A stretch of DNA of 64,000 nt from Spirochaetota bacterium (GTDB lineage Bacteria; Spirochaetota; Spirochaetia; Treponematales; Treponemataceae), in NCBI GenBank assembly GCA_023398165.1, contig JAEWSQ010000014.1, positions 124,001 to 188,000 on the forward strand, in the 5' to 3' direction. A program made the position numbers and the translations under genes. Shown here one piece after another: positions 47,076-55,485 of this stretch. A model generated the notes under the pieces. That model did not search any database and was not told the DNA's origin. It was given only the letters and a program-made list of their open reading frames with translations. The stretch's first letter is position 1. Each line of letters starts with the position of its first letter.

Positions 47076-47522
47076 TTATAAGCTTTGGATTAATTTTAGG
47101 TCCCGGTTCATTCGCTTATCTTCTTGTTCTTTAAGCTTTGCTTGATAAAATGTTTCTGCAAGATCACTGAAACATTCTTCCCTTTCGTAGGGTAACCAGA
47201 TTGTAATAAGCGGTTTATAAAATCTGTTTGATTCCTGATACACTTCAAGAACAAATTTCTTATTCCGCTGGGTACTTTCAAAAATCACTTCCTGTCTAAG
47301 TATTCCTCCCTGTGGTAGTGAGGACAAAAGATGCCTCACATTTTTTTCAAAATCCTCTTGATTTCTTTCTCCGTTTTTGATTTCTGCTAACACATTGCGG
47401 ATGGCAAAACGGGAAATAAAAAAAGAGTCGTACTTCTGGTGGTGTACCAGGTGAGATACATTTACCAGTATTTCGTTTTCTACGAACAAACTGATAAACC
47501 GGTTTCTGATTACTGCATTCAT
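47076..47522 (-). CDS. Hypothetical protein, only minus-strand gene of the element
   Basis: A 148-residue soluble protein with no recognised motif. It is mainly helical with charged residues at the C-terminus (KLKEQEDKRMNRDLK). Its divergent direction relative to the head genes suggests a regulatory or superinfection-type role, but nothing in the sequence proves it. Upstream lies the large palindrome. Confidence 0.55.
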   Translation of the reverse strand: MNAVIRNRFISLFVENEILVNVSHLVHHQKYDSFFISRFAIRNVLAEIKNGERNQEDFEKNVRHLLSSLPQGGILRQEVIFESTQRNKKFVLEVYQESNRFYKPLITIWLPYEREECFSDLAETFYQAKLKEQEDKRMNRDLKLIQSL

Positions 47523-47575
47523 TTTCGAACCTCCATGATTCTTTCAATTTCAAAAGGGCGTGCCGCCCCCTAAAT

Positions 47576-47698
47576 TGTTTTCGGGGGACGAGAAAAGAAA
47601 GAAAGCGGAAGGCAGGTTCGGTCAAGGTTCGCGCAGCGACTTGCCTTGACCTTGACGGGTTCTGCCTGACGCACATAATCATTCTTCCCCCGAAAACA
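47576..47698. repeat. Large nested inverted repeat ahead of the terminase genes
   Basis: TGTTTTCGGGGGA (47,576-47,588) and its perfect complement (47,686-47,698) enclose a second imperfect palindrome, GGCAG...GTCAAGGT with ACCTTGAC...CTGCC (47,611-47,666). The region is notably GC-rich compared with its neighbours. Its place just before the small terminase gene fits a packaging (cos/pac) site or a replication origin. The rest of 47,523-47,844 shows only a T-rich stretch. Confidence 0.55.
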
Positions 47699-47844
47699 GG
47701 CCTTACCAAAAAGCTATTTATTACAGTTCTGTAAAAAAACAGTCCAAAATAAGAAATATATTTTTTTAGATTTATTTTTCTCGTTACGGTTTATGATTAA
47801 CATGTACTCAAAAAAGACCGCACCTTTTTCGAGGCACCAAAAAA

Positions 47845-48363
47845 ATGAAAAGGAGGATGGTTATAGAAAAGCCGATTGTGGATGTTGAAGCGGTAAAATG
47901 CTGGGACAGACAACAGGGCGAATTAAACGCTGCATTCCATGCGTTTTGTTTATACCGTGATTTCGGGCCGTTGAGAAATATCCGGAAGGTAATAAAACTT
48001 AATGAGCTTGATGAGAGGTATTATGCATCATGGCACCGGTGGTCAAAAAAGTTTTGCTGGGCTGATAGAGCCGGAGCATTCGATGATTATTGCGATGCTG
48101 AGAGACAGAAACAAAACAAGATTGAAGAGATGGAGCGTCGGGAAGCATATAAAAAAATGCTTGAGAAGATGACCGGTATTGTTGATAAGCGGCTGGATTC
48201 GATTAGACCAGAGGATCTTACTGCTGTTCAAACGATGGATATGTTAGAGCGAACCTTTGAGCTGGGCACCGTAATAAGCACTGCGGACTCTGATGAAAAA
48301 GGAAAAGGCTCTTTCACCGGGCAGCTTGAAATAAACTTTGTAGATACTTTTGACGGGGTGTAA
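47845..48363 (+). CDS. Phage terminase small subunit-like protein
   Basis: The 172-residue protein has a segment RYYASWHRWSKKFCWADRAG near residue 60 that resembles the W-x-W-S-x-x-x-x-W pattern common in small terminases of Gram-positive phages. A coiled coil follows (about 85-115). It would recognise the packaging site and stimulate the large subunit encoded directly downstream. GGAGG lies inside the first codons, so the start is uncertain. Confidence 0.65.
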   Translation: MKRRMVIEKPIVDVEAVKCWDRQQGELNAAFHAFCLYRDFGPLRNIRKVIKLNELDERYYASWHRWSKKFCWADRAGAFDDYCDAERQKQNKIEEMERREAYKKMLEKMTGIVDKRLDSIRPEDLTAVQTMDMLERTFELGTVISTADSDEKGKGSFTGQLEINFVDTFDGV

Positions 48364-48364
48364 T

Positions 48365-49600
48365 GTGGTTATTAGCCTTTCCATCTTCCGCCCCACAAAG
48401 GTACAACAAAAAGCATTGAAGCTTCTGAAAGGCAGTGCTAAGCACATTTTGCTTTTTGGAGGATCGAGAAGCGGAAAAACAACGGTGCTTGTCATGGCCA
48501 TTATTTACCGAGCCTGCAAGTATAACGGGAGCAGACACCTGATCTGCAGATACAGGGCTAAGGATGCACGAAGTTCAGTACTGCATGAGACATTAGTTCC
48601 CTGGCTGAAGAAAACAGTGGGCGAGAAAAACTTCAAGCTCAATGTACATGACGGATTCATTCAGCTGTGGAATGGATCTGAGATTTGGATTGGCGGACTT
48701 GGGGATAAAGAACAGGTTGATAAGATTCTTGGTCACGAGTATAACACCATTTATTTTAACGAAGTAAGTCAGATAACGTACAGCGCCATTACAACAGCGT
48801 ACAGCCGTCTAGCAATGCACATTGAGGGATGCAAGAATAGATTTTTTTATGACTGCAATCCTGCAAGCCCGATGCACTGGGCGTATAAAGTGTTTATACG
48901 GAAACTTGAGCCGAGAACGGATGAGGCTTTAGAAAGGCCTACCCTCTATGACAGCATGGTATTAAATCCAGCTGATAATGTTGAAAACCTTGCAGAAGAT
49001 TACATCGATGACATTCTTGATAATCTTCCGGAAAAACAAAAAGCACGTTTTAAGGACGGCTTATGGGTTAAGGCTGAGGGTGTTGTATACGAAAAGTTTG
49101 AAGAGTCAATGATTCTTAGTGATGAAACACTGCCGAGTGAGTTTGAGTATTACACTGCAGGACAGGACTTTGGTCTTAATATAGCAGGGGTGAAAATCGG
49201 GTGGAAGAAAAATCTTACTGGCTTGTATTGTGTGTATATCATAGCTGATAACGGCGGTTTTAACATAACAACACAGACTTTTGTTGAGCAGCTTACTAGT
49301 AAAAAGTGGTATGAGGAAGTTTTTGTAACGTACTGCGATCCCGCAGGCGGAGAAAGAATACAGGAAATACCGGGCGGAGTTAAAGCCAATAATAGTGTTG
49401 ATGCAGGGATTGATTATATAAGTGCGCTGATTGAAAGAAAGAGATTTTTTGTTTCTAAGAGTGCAACAGGTGTACTTGGTGAAATATGGGACTATTCGAG
49501 GGATGAAAATAATCAAATTGTGAAGGTCAATGATCATTACATGGATGCCATGAGGTACGGTATTTTTAGTGCCGTAACACAGGGTATCGTTCTTAATTGA
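48365..49600 (+). CDS. terL: Phage terminase large subunit
   Basis: The ATPase part has Walker A FGGSRSGKTT (about residue 33) and an IYFNEVSQ Walker B-like strand with its glutamate (about 128). The nuclease part has AGQDFGLNI (about 260) with the first metal-binding Asp. It drives DNA into the prohead and cuts it. GTG 48,365 follows the previous stop directly and is preferred over a TTG five codons upstream. Length is typical for this family. Confidence 0.9.
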   Translation: MVISLSIFRPTKVQQKALKLLKGSAKHILLFGGSRSGKTTVLVMAIIYRACKYNGSRHLICRYRAKDARSSVLHETLVPWLKKTVGEKNFKLNVHDGFIQLWNGSEIWIGGLGDKEQVDKILGHEYNTIYFNEVSQITYSAITTAYSRLAMHIEGCKNRFFYDCNPASPMHWAYKVFIRKLEPRTDEALERPTLYDSMVLNPADNVENLAEDYIDDILDNLPEKQKARFKDGLWVKAEGVVYEKFEESMILSDETLPSEFEYYTAGQDFGLNIAGVKIGWKKNLTGLYCVYIIADNGGFNITTQTFVEQLTSKKWYEEVFVTYCDPAGGERIQEIPGGVKANNSVDAGIDYISALIERKRFFVSKSATGVLGEIWDYSRDENNQIVKVNDHYMDAMRYGIFSAVTQGIVLN

Positions 49601-49717
49601 TATATTTTTATTTATATAATGACATTTTTGCCGATACTGTAATGTACAGCACTTTTAATCATTCAGGCAAACCCTTCAATCATTTCGTGAATCAATTAAC
49701 GGGGAGATTTCACAGGT

Positions 49718-50908
49718 ATGAAGCTGGTGCAAAGGATTAGAAAAGCTCTTGAATCGTTCTCGTCGATCAATGAACGTGATAGTTCAGAAGACTTCCCAAA
49801 CCATAATCAAAAAGTTATTAAAGACACCTACCTCCAGCATGCATGGGTGAGCATTGCCATTGATATTCTTATCCGCAACATTGGAAGAACTTCATACGTC
49901 ATAAAGCTAAATAATTCAGTTACTACTTCAACTCCTTCTGCAAAACTCTTTGAAAAACCAAATCAAAATGTGAGCTGCTTTGATCTTTGGAAACAAACTG
50001 CGGCATGGTGGAGTTTGGAAGGCGAAGCCTTCTGGTATTTCGGCAATGATTATACCTTCGGTGTACCGTCTTCTTTAACCGTATTGAACCCGAGGCTTAT
50101 GAATCATGAAATATCAGGGGGAAAAATTGTCAGATGGTTGTATGAGGGCGATGAAGGACAAAGACCGTTCACGATACTGAGCGATGAGGTTGTGCATTTT
50201 AAGGATTGGAATCCTTGGAATAGATGGCGGGGTGTTTGCCCCTTAGTGAGTCTTGCTATGGAAATTGAGCAGGATGTACTGGCGGGTAAATCTAATACTG
50301 ATTTATTAAAAGAAGGAGGTATACCAAAGGGATTATTAAAGACTGATCAGATTATTCGGGAAGAAGAAGCTGACCAGATTGAAAAGAGGTGGGAATCACG
50401 TTATGGGAAAGGTACAAAACGGAAGATTGCTGTTATTGGAAAAGGAACCAGTTATCAGCAATTAACACTTAATCCAGATGTCCTAAAACTTTTTGATATA
50501 AAAAAATGGAATCTATATACCATACTTGCGAAGTACGGTATACCCCCGAGAGTTGCTAATATCCATGAATCAAAATCGAGTTTATCAGGCACAGACACGA
50601 GAGAGCAGCATGCTGCGTTATGGAAGTATACACTGATACCAATGCTCAAGAACTTTGAGCAGATTGCTAATGTCCAGTTTTTTGACCGGCTTAGATTACA
50701 GGAGAGAGGTAGTTTTGATATCAGTATGATTCCTGAGCTGCAGGAAAGCGAAGATGAACAATCGAAAAGAGATATTGAAGAAATTAATGCAGGACTTATT
50801 ACGATTAATGATGTACTAAAAAAACGAGGCCTCCCTCCAAAGCCATGGGGTGATACATGGTGGAGACCTAACAAACTAGCAGGTATTGAGGAAAATAAGC
50901 ATGAGTGA
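49718..50908 (+). CDS. HK97-family portal protein
   Basis: The 396-residue protein has an EGEAFWYFGN block, the LKEGGIPKGLLKTD segment and RVANIHESKSSLSGTDTREQH typical of HK97-type portals. It forms the dodecameric ring through which DNA enters the head. The 117-base gap before it contains no gene. GGGGAG precedes the ATG. Confidence 0.88.
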   Translation: MKLVQRIRKALESFSSINERDSSEDFPNHNQKVIKDTYLQHAWVSIAIDILIRNIGRTSYVIKLNNSVTTSTPSAKLFEKPNQNVSCFDLWKQTAAWWSLEGEAFWYFGNDYTFGVPSSLTVLNPRLMNHEISGGKIVRWLYEGDEGQRPFTILSDEVVHFKDWNPWNRWRGVCPLVSLAMEIEQDVLAGKSNTDLLKEGGIPKGLLKTDQIIREEEADQIEKRWESRYGKGTKRKIAVIGKGTSYQQLTLNPDVLKLFDIKKWNLYTILAKYGIPPRVANIHESKSSLSGTDTREQHAALWKYTLIPMLKNFEQIANVQFFDRLRLQERGSFDISMIPELQESEDEQSKRDIEEINAGLITINDVLKKRGLPPKPWGDTWWRPNKLAGIEENKHE

Positions 50909-51560
50909 GAGTAAATGTATTATTGCTTCAAGATTTAGATTTGTTAATGATTCGTTGAAGGAAATTATAAAATCATTTTGCCCTGATATGGACTTTGTTT
51001 CAGCAAATTCGGTAGAAGGTATTCTGAGTAATCTTTGTCCAGAACAGGAACAGTTTATTGTTATTGACAGATATATATTCGGCTTATTCATTGAAGAAGA
51101 GTTTAAAAAAATTATTAGTATTCATCCAACAATCAAAGTCTTTTGTATTATGGATGATGTTTGTGAACGGTATTTTGGATTACGGCTTATGAGATGCGGA
51201 TGCAATTGTATAATCTACTATTTAGGAGAAGATACAACTTTTATTGATCAATTGCGTTCTGCTTTTGAAGGAAGAAAAGTAATTCCTGATAATATAAGGG
51301 ATGCATTAGAAAAGAGAGAGTATTTACTGATGCCGGATTGTGTAGGGAGCTTAACGAAAAGAGAAATTGAAGTGCTTGCTCTTATGGTAAATGGTAAGTC
51401 TATTAAACAAATATGCTTAAACTTAAAACTAGCTCACGGAACAGTAGCAAGTTTACGTTCAAGGATTATGAAAAAATTGGGAGTGTCGAATTCGTTTGAA
51501 ACAATAAGAATTGCCTCTTCCTATGGATACACATATGCAAGGAGTTTTGAGTGTTTTTAA
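50901..51560 (+). CDS. LuxR/NarL-type regulator embedded in the capsid operon
   Basis: The C-terminal domain has SLTKREIEVLALMVNGKSIKQ and ASLRSRIMKKLGVSN, a clear LuxR-type helix-turn-helix. The N-terminal about 130 residues resemble a receiver fold, but the acidic pocket is missing; a lone Asp (FIVIDRY, about residue 60) may or may not be a phospho-site. ATG 50,901 has GAGGAAA upstream and overlaps the portal stop by eight bases; the next gene starts within its end. A regulator within a head-assembly operon is unusual and could couple head production to a host signal. Confidence 0.78.
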   Translation: MSESKCIIASRFRFVNDSLKEIIKSFCPDMDFVSANSVEGILSNLCPEQEQFIVIDRYIFGLFIEEEFKKIISIHPTIKVFCIMDDVCERYFGLRLMRCGCNCIIYYLGEDTTFIDQLRSAFEGRKVIPDNIRDALEKREYLLMPDCVGSLTKREIEVLALMVNGKSIKQICLNLKLAHGTVASLRSRIMKKLGVSNSFETIRIASSYGYTYARSFECF

Positions 51561-52222
51561 GAACAAAGGATAGTAAGGGCTATGTAAACATGAGTTATAC
51601 GGTTCTTCTTGATTTTTTGAAACAGAATGCGAATAAGGCAGGAAAAATCCAAGATACAATTGAATTACGCTGCTTTGTTCCATTTGTGAAAGCTGAAATT
51701 GACGATGATTTGTTTCATTGGGTATTTTCCAGTTTTGATATTGATAGAAGTTTAGAGCGCATTGATCCGTGCGGATGGGAGCTTGAGCATTACAAAAGCA
51801 ACCCAGTGATCTTATGGGCTCATAACAGTGCAATACCTGCGATCGGGTATGCTAAAAATGTTACGTGCGATACTGAACTCAAAGGGGATGTTGTATTCAA
51901 TGATAAATCCTTTGACCAGTTCGGCTGGAGTATTGGACAGCGTGTTAAGTACGGTTCAATTCGAAGCGGAAGTGTTGGCCTACTTCTTAAAGAAGTTGAG
52001 TTTGTTGATAAAAAGAAAACACCGGATGAGAAGGCGGAAGTTATCTTTAGACAGCAGGAATTATTGGAGTTCAGTATTTGTAATGTACCGCAGAACCCTT
52101 TTGCAACAGTAGAGAACACCTTTGGTAAAAACACGGTTGAGGATGTAGAGAAAAGCTACGATTTCTTTTCGCTTATTACAGGAGGTATACATAGTGGGGA
52201 ATCCGCAGATAATTGCGCTTAA
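51551..52222 (+). CDS. HK97-type prohead protease
   Basis: The S78-type peptidase has a His in ILWAHNSAIPAIG (about residue 96) and a Ser in SIRSGSVG (about 140), followed by LLEFSICNVPQNPFA, the usual strand after the active site. It matures the capsid by cutting the delta domain of the major capsid protein. The GTG at 51,551 has GGAG six bases upstream; the ATG 13 codons later has only a distant site. Confidence 0.85.
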   Translation: MFLRTKDSKGYVNMSYTVLLDFLKQNANKAGKIQDTIELRCFVPFVKAEIDDDLFHWVFSSFDIDRSLERIDPCGWELEHYKSNPVILWAHNSAIPAIGYAKNVTCDTELKGDVVFNDKSFDQFGWSIGQRVKYGSIRSGSVGLLLKEVEFVDKKKTPDEKAEVIFRQQELLEFSICNVPQNPFATVENTFGKNTVEDVEKSYDFFSLITGGIHSGESADNCA

Positions 52223-53504
52223 GAAACAGCTTGAGGATATGAAGAAAATGACCCCTTCGGGGTTCACTGATGCACAGCAGGCAGCATCATACTTTGCAGA
52301 AAAAGAAGTCTTACTGGAAAGTATTGTGAAAGGACTTGAAAGCATAGAAAGCGCTACAACGACAGAAAATGAAGGTATAAAGGAAGCGATAAAATCATTC
52401 CGCGATACCTTGAAAAATCAGATGAGTCACCCGGAAGAGCTCACACGAAAAGAAGTGATGTATCAGCTTGGTAAGGCTCTAGCTGCAGCGTGGACAGGCG
52501 ATACTCAGACTCTTGGTTCTCTACGCTGTACACCAAATCTGAAAAGTGAAAACTGGAATAATCCAGCGGACTTTGAATGGACACGGGAAAAGGGATTTCA
52601 GATTAATAGGAATAAGGCTGTTCTTGGGGAGCCGATGGGTAACATGGCAACCAATGACCAGTTCCTTATTAATCCTATATATGAAGAAGTTATCATGAGC
52701 GATGTTGCCAAAAAGTCTGTCATGATGAACCTCGTAACTAATAGGCCGATGGCAGGACCGAGTATCTTTATTCCAGAGCGGGATAACGGAGGCTTAGTAT
52801 TAAACTGGCTTACAAGCTACGGGCAGCAGATTCAGGCAAGTAAGCCCAATGCGCCTGTCCGTAAGGAATTGAAGGCCTACACACTTGCAGGCTACATCCC
52901 CTGGTTTGATGAGTTTGAAGAAGACTCCTATACTGATTTGGGCAGAATCTTCATGGAAGAGTTTACGGAAACTTATGGTCAGGAATTTGACAAACAGTGT
53001 CTTATTGCTAATGCAGCTCCTTTTACTGGAGCATTTCATGCGGAGAATATCGGAAGTCATGTGATAAAAGGAGCGACTATCGATAAGCTTACCTATATTG
53101 ATTTTCGGGATGCGGAGCTAAAGGTAAAGCCGGAAGAGAGAAAGGACTGCTGCTGGTTTTTTAATGAAACCATATTGAATCACATTACCAATGTGCTTGA
53201 TGCAAACGGGAACCCTATTTGGAGGCGGCCTGAGGATAAGAAGCCGGGAAAGGTAGACGGCTACACGTATTATGAATCAAGTTTGCTTCCCCAGTATAAC
53301 GACATTCTTACGAATACTTCTTTTGCGGTGTTTATGAATCCGAAGAGGATCCTGCACGGCAACAGAAAAGGGATTGAGATTAAGAGGTTTGAGGGAACGA
53401 CTGAGAGCCTTGAGTATGGGGAAATCTTCATGAGGTTCCGTAAGCGATCCGGATTTAGAGTAAGCCGTGCAAAGAATAACATGGTGCTTCTAAAAACTGC
53501 ATAG
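52194..53504 (+). CDS. HK97-fold major capsid protein
   Basis: The 436-residue protein begins with a coiled-coil delta-like domain (about 1-100). The capsid fold follows, with NQ-type strands such as TNDQFLINPIYEEVIMSDV and ILHGNRKGIEIKRFEG near the C-terminus. GTG 52,194 follows AGGAGG by eight bases and overlaps the protease gene. It forms the shell of the head. Confidence 0.88.
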   Translation: MGNPQIIALKKQLEDMKKMTPSGFTDAQQAASYFAEKEVLLESIVKGLESIESATTTENEGIKEAIKSFRDTLKNQMSHPEELTRKEVMYQLGKALAAAWTGDTQTLGSLRCTPNLKSENWNNPADFEWTREKGFQINRNKAVLGEPMGNMATNDQFLINPIYEEVIMSDVAKKSVMMNLVTNRPMAGPSIFIPERDNGGLVLNWLTSYGQQIQASKPNAPVRKELKAYTLAGYIPWFDEFEEDSYTDLGRIFMEEFTETYGQEFDKQCLIANAAPFTGAFHAENIGSHVIKGATIDKLTYIDFRDAELKVKPEERKDCCWFFNETILNHITNVLDANGNPIWRRPEDKKPGKVDGYTYYESSLLPQYNDILTNTSFAVFMNPKRILHGNRKGIEIKRFEGTTESLEYGEIFMRFRKRSGFRVSRAKNNMVLLKTA

Positions 53505-53508
53505 AATA

Positions 53509-53538
53509 AGCCGGTACATAACGTACCGGTATTTTTTT
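53509..53538 (+). terminator. Terminator after the major capsid gene
   Basis: CCGGTAC and GTACCGG pair around ATAAC, followed by ATTTTTTT. It would make capsid mRNA more abundant than the connector genes downstream. Confidence 0.8.
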
Positions 53539-53548
53539 AAGGAGATGC

Positions 53549-54067
53549 ATGTTAGATCATATTGTGTCGTATATTGAGCTGCAGAAGTATATTACACTAT
53601 TCCCAGAGGAGAAGGAGCGGGATGTACTTCTTTTGAGCAGTATTCATGAATATCTTGAGGATTACACGGATAGAAAATATTTATTAGAAGAGTATGAACA
53701 AAGACTGAAGGTTGAAGGAAGCTGCGTTACACTGCGGAATTGGCCGATTCAGAGGATAATATCCGTTATTGATGAGAGAACTAAAGAAGATATTACAGAG
53801 GAAGCGGTCTTTATTAGCGATGAGAAAGATAGAACTATCAGTCTACCTGAGGTTTATGAGGGTCATATTGTGAATATTACCTATGAAGCAGGATATGAGG
53901 CTGGTAAGTGTCCGTCACGGCTCAAGGAAGCTCTTGTACGGTTTTTTAAGCTGGAAAAGGAGGCTAGTAACGGGGGGACTATAAACAAAGAAAGGCTGGC
54001 ATTTTTTGACTATGAGAGAGAGTGTTTACAGCGTATGATTGATGGTTTAGTATATAAAAGGTATTAG
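53549..54067 (+). CDS. Phage head-tail connector (gp6-like) protein
   Basis: The 172-residue protein has the gp6-like pattern: a helical start, then YLEDYTDRKYLLEEYEQRL and LRNWPIQRIISVID, and an ITYEAGYEAGKCPSRLKEAL block. It would form the ring below the portal. AAGGAG lies just ahead of the ATG. Confidence 0.78.
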   Translation: MLDHIVSYIELQKYITLFPEEKERDVLLLSSIHEYLEDYTDRKYLLEEYEQRLKVEGSCVTLRNWPIQRIISVIDERTKEDITEEAVFISDEKDRTISLPEVYEGHIVNITYEAGYEAGKCPSRLKEALVRFFKLEKEASNGGTINKERLAFFDYERECLQRMIDGLVYKRY

Positions 54068-54472
54068 ATGACACAGGAAGAAAGAGTAATTCTGGGGCTA
54101 CAGGAGCTTATACAGACAGAATATAATAGCATACTGAGTAAGAGTAATAAAAAGTATAATGACGGCATTATTGTTGAGGAAATAACAGGCTGCCGAGTAG
54201 AAGATGAAAAAGGACTGGTTCCTTACATCAGTATACATACAATAGATGCGGCTAATAGGATTAAAGACAGGATTATTGATACTACCACATACCTGATAAA
54301 CCTAGCAATTCATGAGAAGGAAAGTATTCATGATTCATGGCGGACAAGGGCAAGGTATGTGGAGGCTGTACAGGATCTAGTAAGAAATAATATGGTGAAT
54401 GAAGGGGTCTGGGAGTTCGCGGGAGTTAAGGGATGTAAAAATAACGTGATTGAGATAGAGGTTATTGTATAG
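54068..54472 (+). CDS. Probable neck/tail-completion protein
   Basis: The ATG directly follows the previous stop. The 134-residue product has ANRIKDRIIDTTTYLINL and RARYVEAVQDL segments similar in style to head-closure or tail-terminator proteins. It is the last morphogenesis gene; no tail tube, tape-measure or baseplate gene follows. The assignment is by position and size. Confidence 0.5.
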   Translation: MTQEERVILGLQELIQTEYNSILSKSNKKYNDGIIVEEITGCRVEDEKGLVPYISIHTIDAANRIKDRIIDTTTYLINLAIHEKESIHDSWRTRARYVEAVQDLVRNNMVNEGVWEFAGVKGCKNNVIEIEVIV

Positions 54473-54482
54473 GAAGAGAAAG

Positions 54483-54572
54483 GCCACACGGATTCGAACC
54501 GGCTACGCCGTTTCTGGGAAAAAAGTTAAAAAATTAAGAAGATTTCCACACGGATTCGAGCTGACTACGTCA
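54483..54572. repeat. Direct repeat resembling tRNA T-arm sequence
   Basis: CCACACGGATTCGAACCGG (from 54,483) recurs with few changes from 54,546; each unit is about 27 bases, with starts 63 bases apart. On the other strand each copy contains TCGAATCCGTGTGG, close to the T arm of tRNA-Arg (TTCGAACCGTGTCGG) at 44.8 kb. The pair could be relict attachment sites at the end of the element. Confidence 0.45.
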
Positions 54573-54672
54573 CCTCTTTAAATAAATCAAAAAAAATACA
54601 AAACTCCTCATAGAAAAGGTTTATACTAGAGTACTAAACTCCCCTACTTAATGAAAATACTGGAGGATGGTT

Positions 54673-55194
54673 TTGTATAATACTATTGAAGAAGTTATGA
54701 ACTGTATCAGGTATGAGCTGGAAAGAACTGAAAAGAAGCTTGATATTTTGTATGAAAAGCTTTTGGGGCGAAAGAAGGAAGCAGAAGCAGTTAACGGTGA
54801 TGCTGAAATAGGCAATTTTTATCTTGAAACGGAGCTGTATTTTGAGGGTTTGCTGTATACTATAGACTCAATTGGGGAAAAGCTACGAGCACTCGAAGAT
54901 GTGATGACTGATTATGAAAAAAAACATGGGATAAAACTATATAGAGGCAGTTCTATTGAAGTAAAGATTGAGGATTACAGGGAAGATGAGAAGCTGGAGG
55001 TTATTCAGAAATTACTGCAGGAGCAAAGAAGAAATACTATTATAAATACGGAAGTAAATATTCAGACAAATTCATTTATTATATATGCAGATCCGTTCAG
55101 TATTGAGTGTCCTGAAAAACGGCTTTCATTTCAATGGTTTTATGACATTGGGAAAGAATGTGTTAAAAAGGCTTTGGAAATAGTAAAAAGATGA
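54673..55194 (+). CDS. Hypothetical helical protein
   Basis: The 173-residue protein is rich in charged helices (ERTEKKLDILYEKLLGRKKE) with no motif. GGAGG lies six bases before TTG 54,673; an ATG two codons earlier is too near it. It stands alone between the capsid block and the cassette region. Function unknown. Confidence 0.6.
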   Translation: MYNTIEEVMNCIRYELERTEKKLDILYEKLLGRKKEAEAVNGDAEIGNFYLETELYFEGLLYTIDSIGEKLRALEDVMTDYEKKHGIKLYRGSSIEVKIEDYREDEKLEVIQKLLQEQRRNTIINTEVNIQTNSFIIYADPFSIECPEKRLSFQWFYDIGKECVKKALEIVKR

Positions 55195-55267
55195 TTTTTG
55201 TTCAAGTTTTGATATGAAGTGTAATAGCTATGAGTTAGAGTTATTAAAGATTTTTTAAAAAAATTGC

Positions 55268-55295
55268 TTGACGGGATGCCTGTTAGGTTTATAAT
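55268..55295 (+). promoter_or_regulatory. Promoter upstream of the SIR2 cassette
   Basis: TTGACG, 16 bases, TATAAT. The same boxes with the same spacing recur at 60,501, upstream of the second repeat copy. It faces the cassette junction about 140 bases downstream, as an integron Pc promoter would. Confidence 0.7.
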
Positions 55296-55352
55296 GTAGA
55301 TAAGAGTTGTTTATTTGCAAGTTTAAGAAAGGGCTGCCCATTGAATTTAGTT

Positions 55353-55436
55353 ATATTAATAAGTATTAACCTATTTTCCATCATAGAAAATGAACACTCC
55401 AAATTATTTTTATCAAGATCTGGATAAAAGGATGTT
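55353..55436 (+). repeat. 84-bp repeat, copy A, ending at a cassette junction
   Basis: This sequence recurs at 60,590-60,672 with only one substitution and one indel. It ends in GATGTT, the point where the cassette begins. Looser similarity continues upstream through the promoter. It may correspond to an attI-like platform. Confidence 0.75.
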
Positions 55437-55443
55437 AGGTTGA
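55390..55443 (+). CDS. Short leader reading frame across the cassette junction
   Basis: A 17-residue frame, MNTPNYFYQDLDKRMLG, begins inside the repeat and stops just after the junction GTTAGGT. In copy B a one-base change keeps the equivalent frame open into the cassette gene at 60,711. Leader frames across attI can boost translation of the first cassette. No ribosome-binding site is evident, so translation is unproven. Confidence 0.3.
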   Translation: MNTPNYFYQDLDKRMLG

Positions 55444-55485
55444 CGCCGCCTGCGCGGCGCACAAGAAGAAATAAAAGGAGTATCT

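Larger units (their letters stand above)
45029..54472 (+). mobile_element. Head-only phage satellite or trimmed prophage
   Basis: The block begins just after tRNA-Lys and holds integrase, excisionase-like gene, terminase small and large subunits, portal, a LuxR-type regulator, prohead protease, major capsid, connector and a neck-like protein. No tail, holin, lysin, repressor or replication gene is visible. This is the composition of capsid-forming phage-inducible islands, which make their own heads and borrow tails. A decayed prophage that lost its tail module is the alternative. The right boundary is uncertain: it may extend through the cassette region to beyond the window. Confidence 0.6.

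Noticed and set aside
47347..47709. 120-residue reverse frame upstream of the minus-strand hypothetical gene
   Set aside because: It spans the large palindrome, is Arg/Cys-rich and unlike a protein, and overlaps a better frame that has a plausible start.
49630..49637. GCCGATAC ahead of the portal gene
   Set aside because: There is no proper -35 box and the element is not expected to use the flagellar sigma factor.
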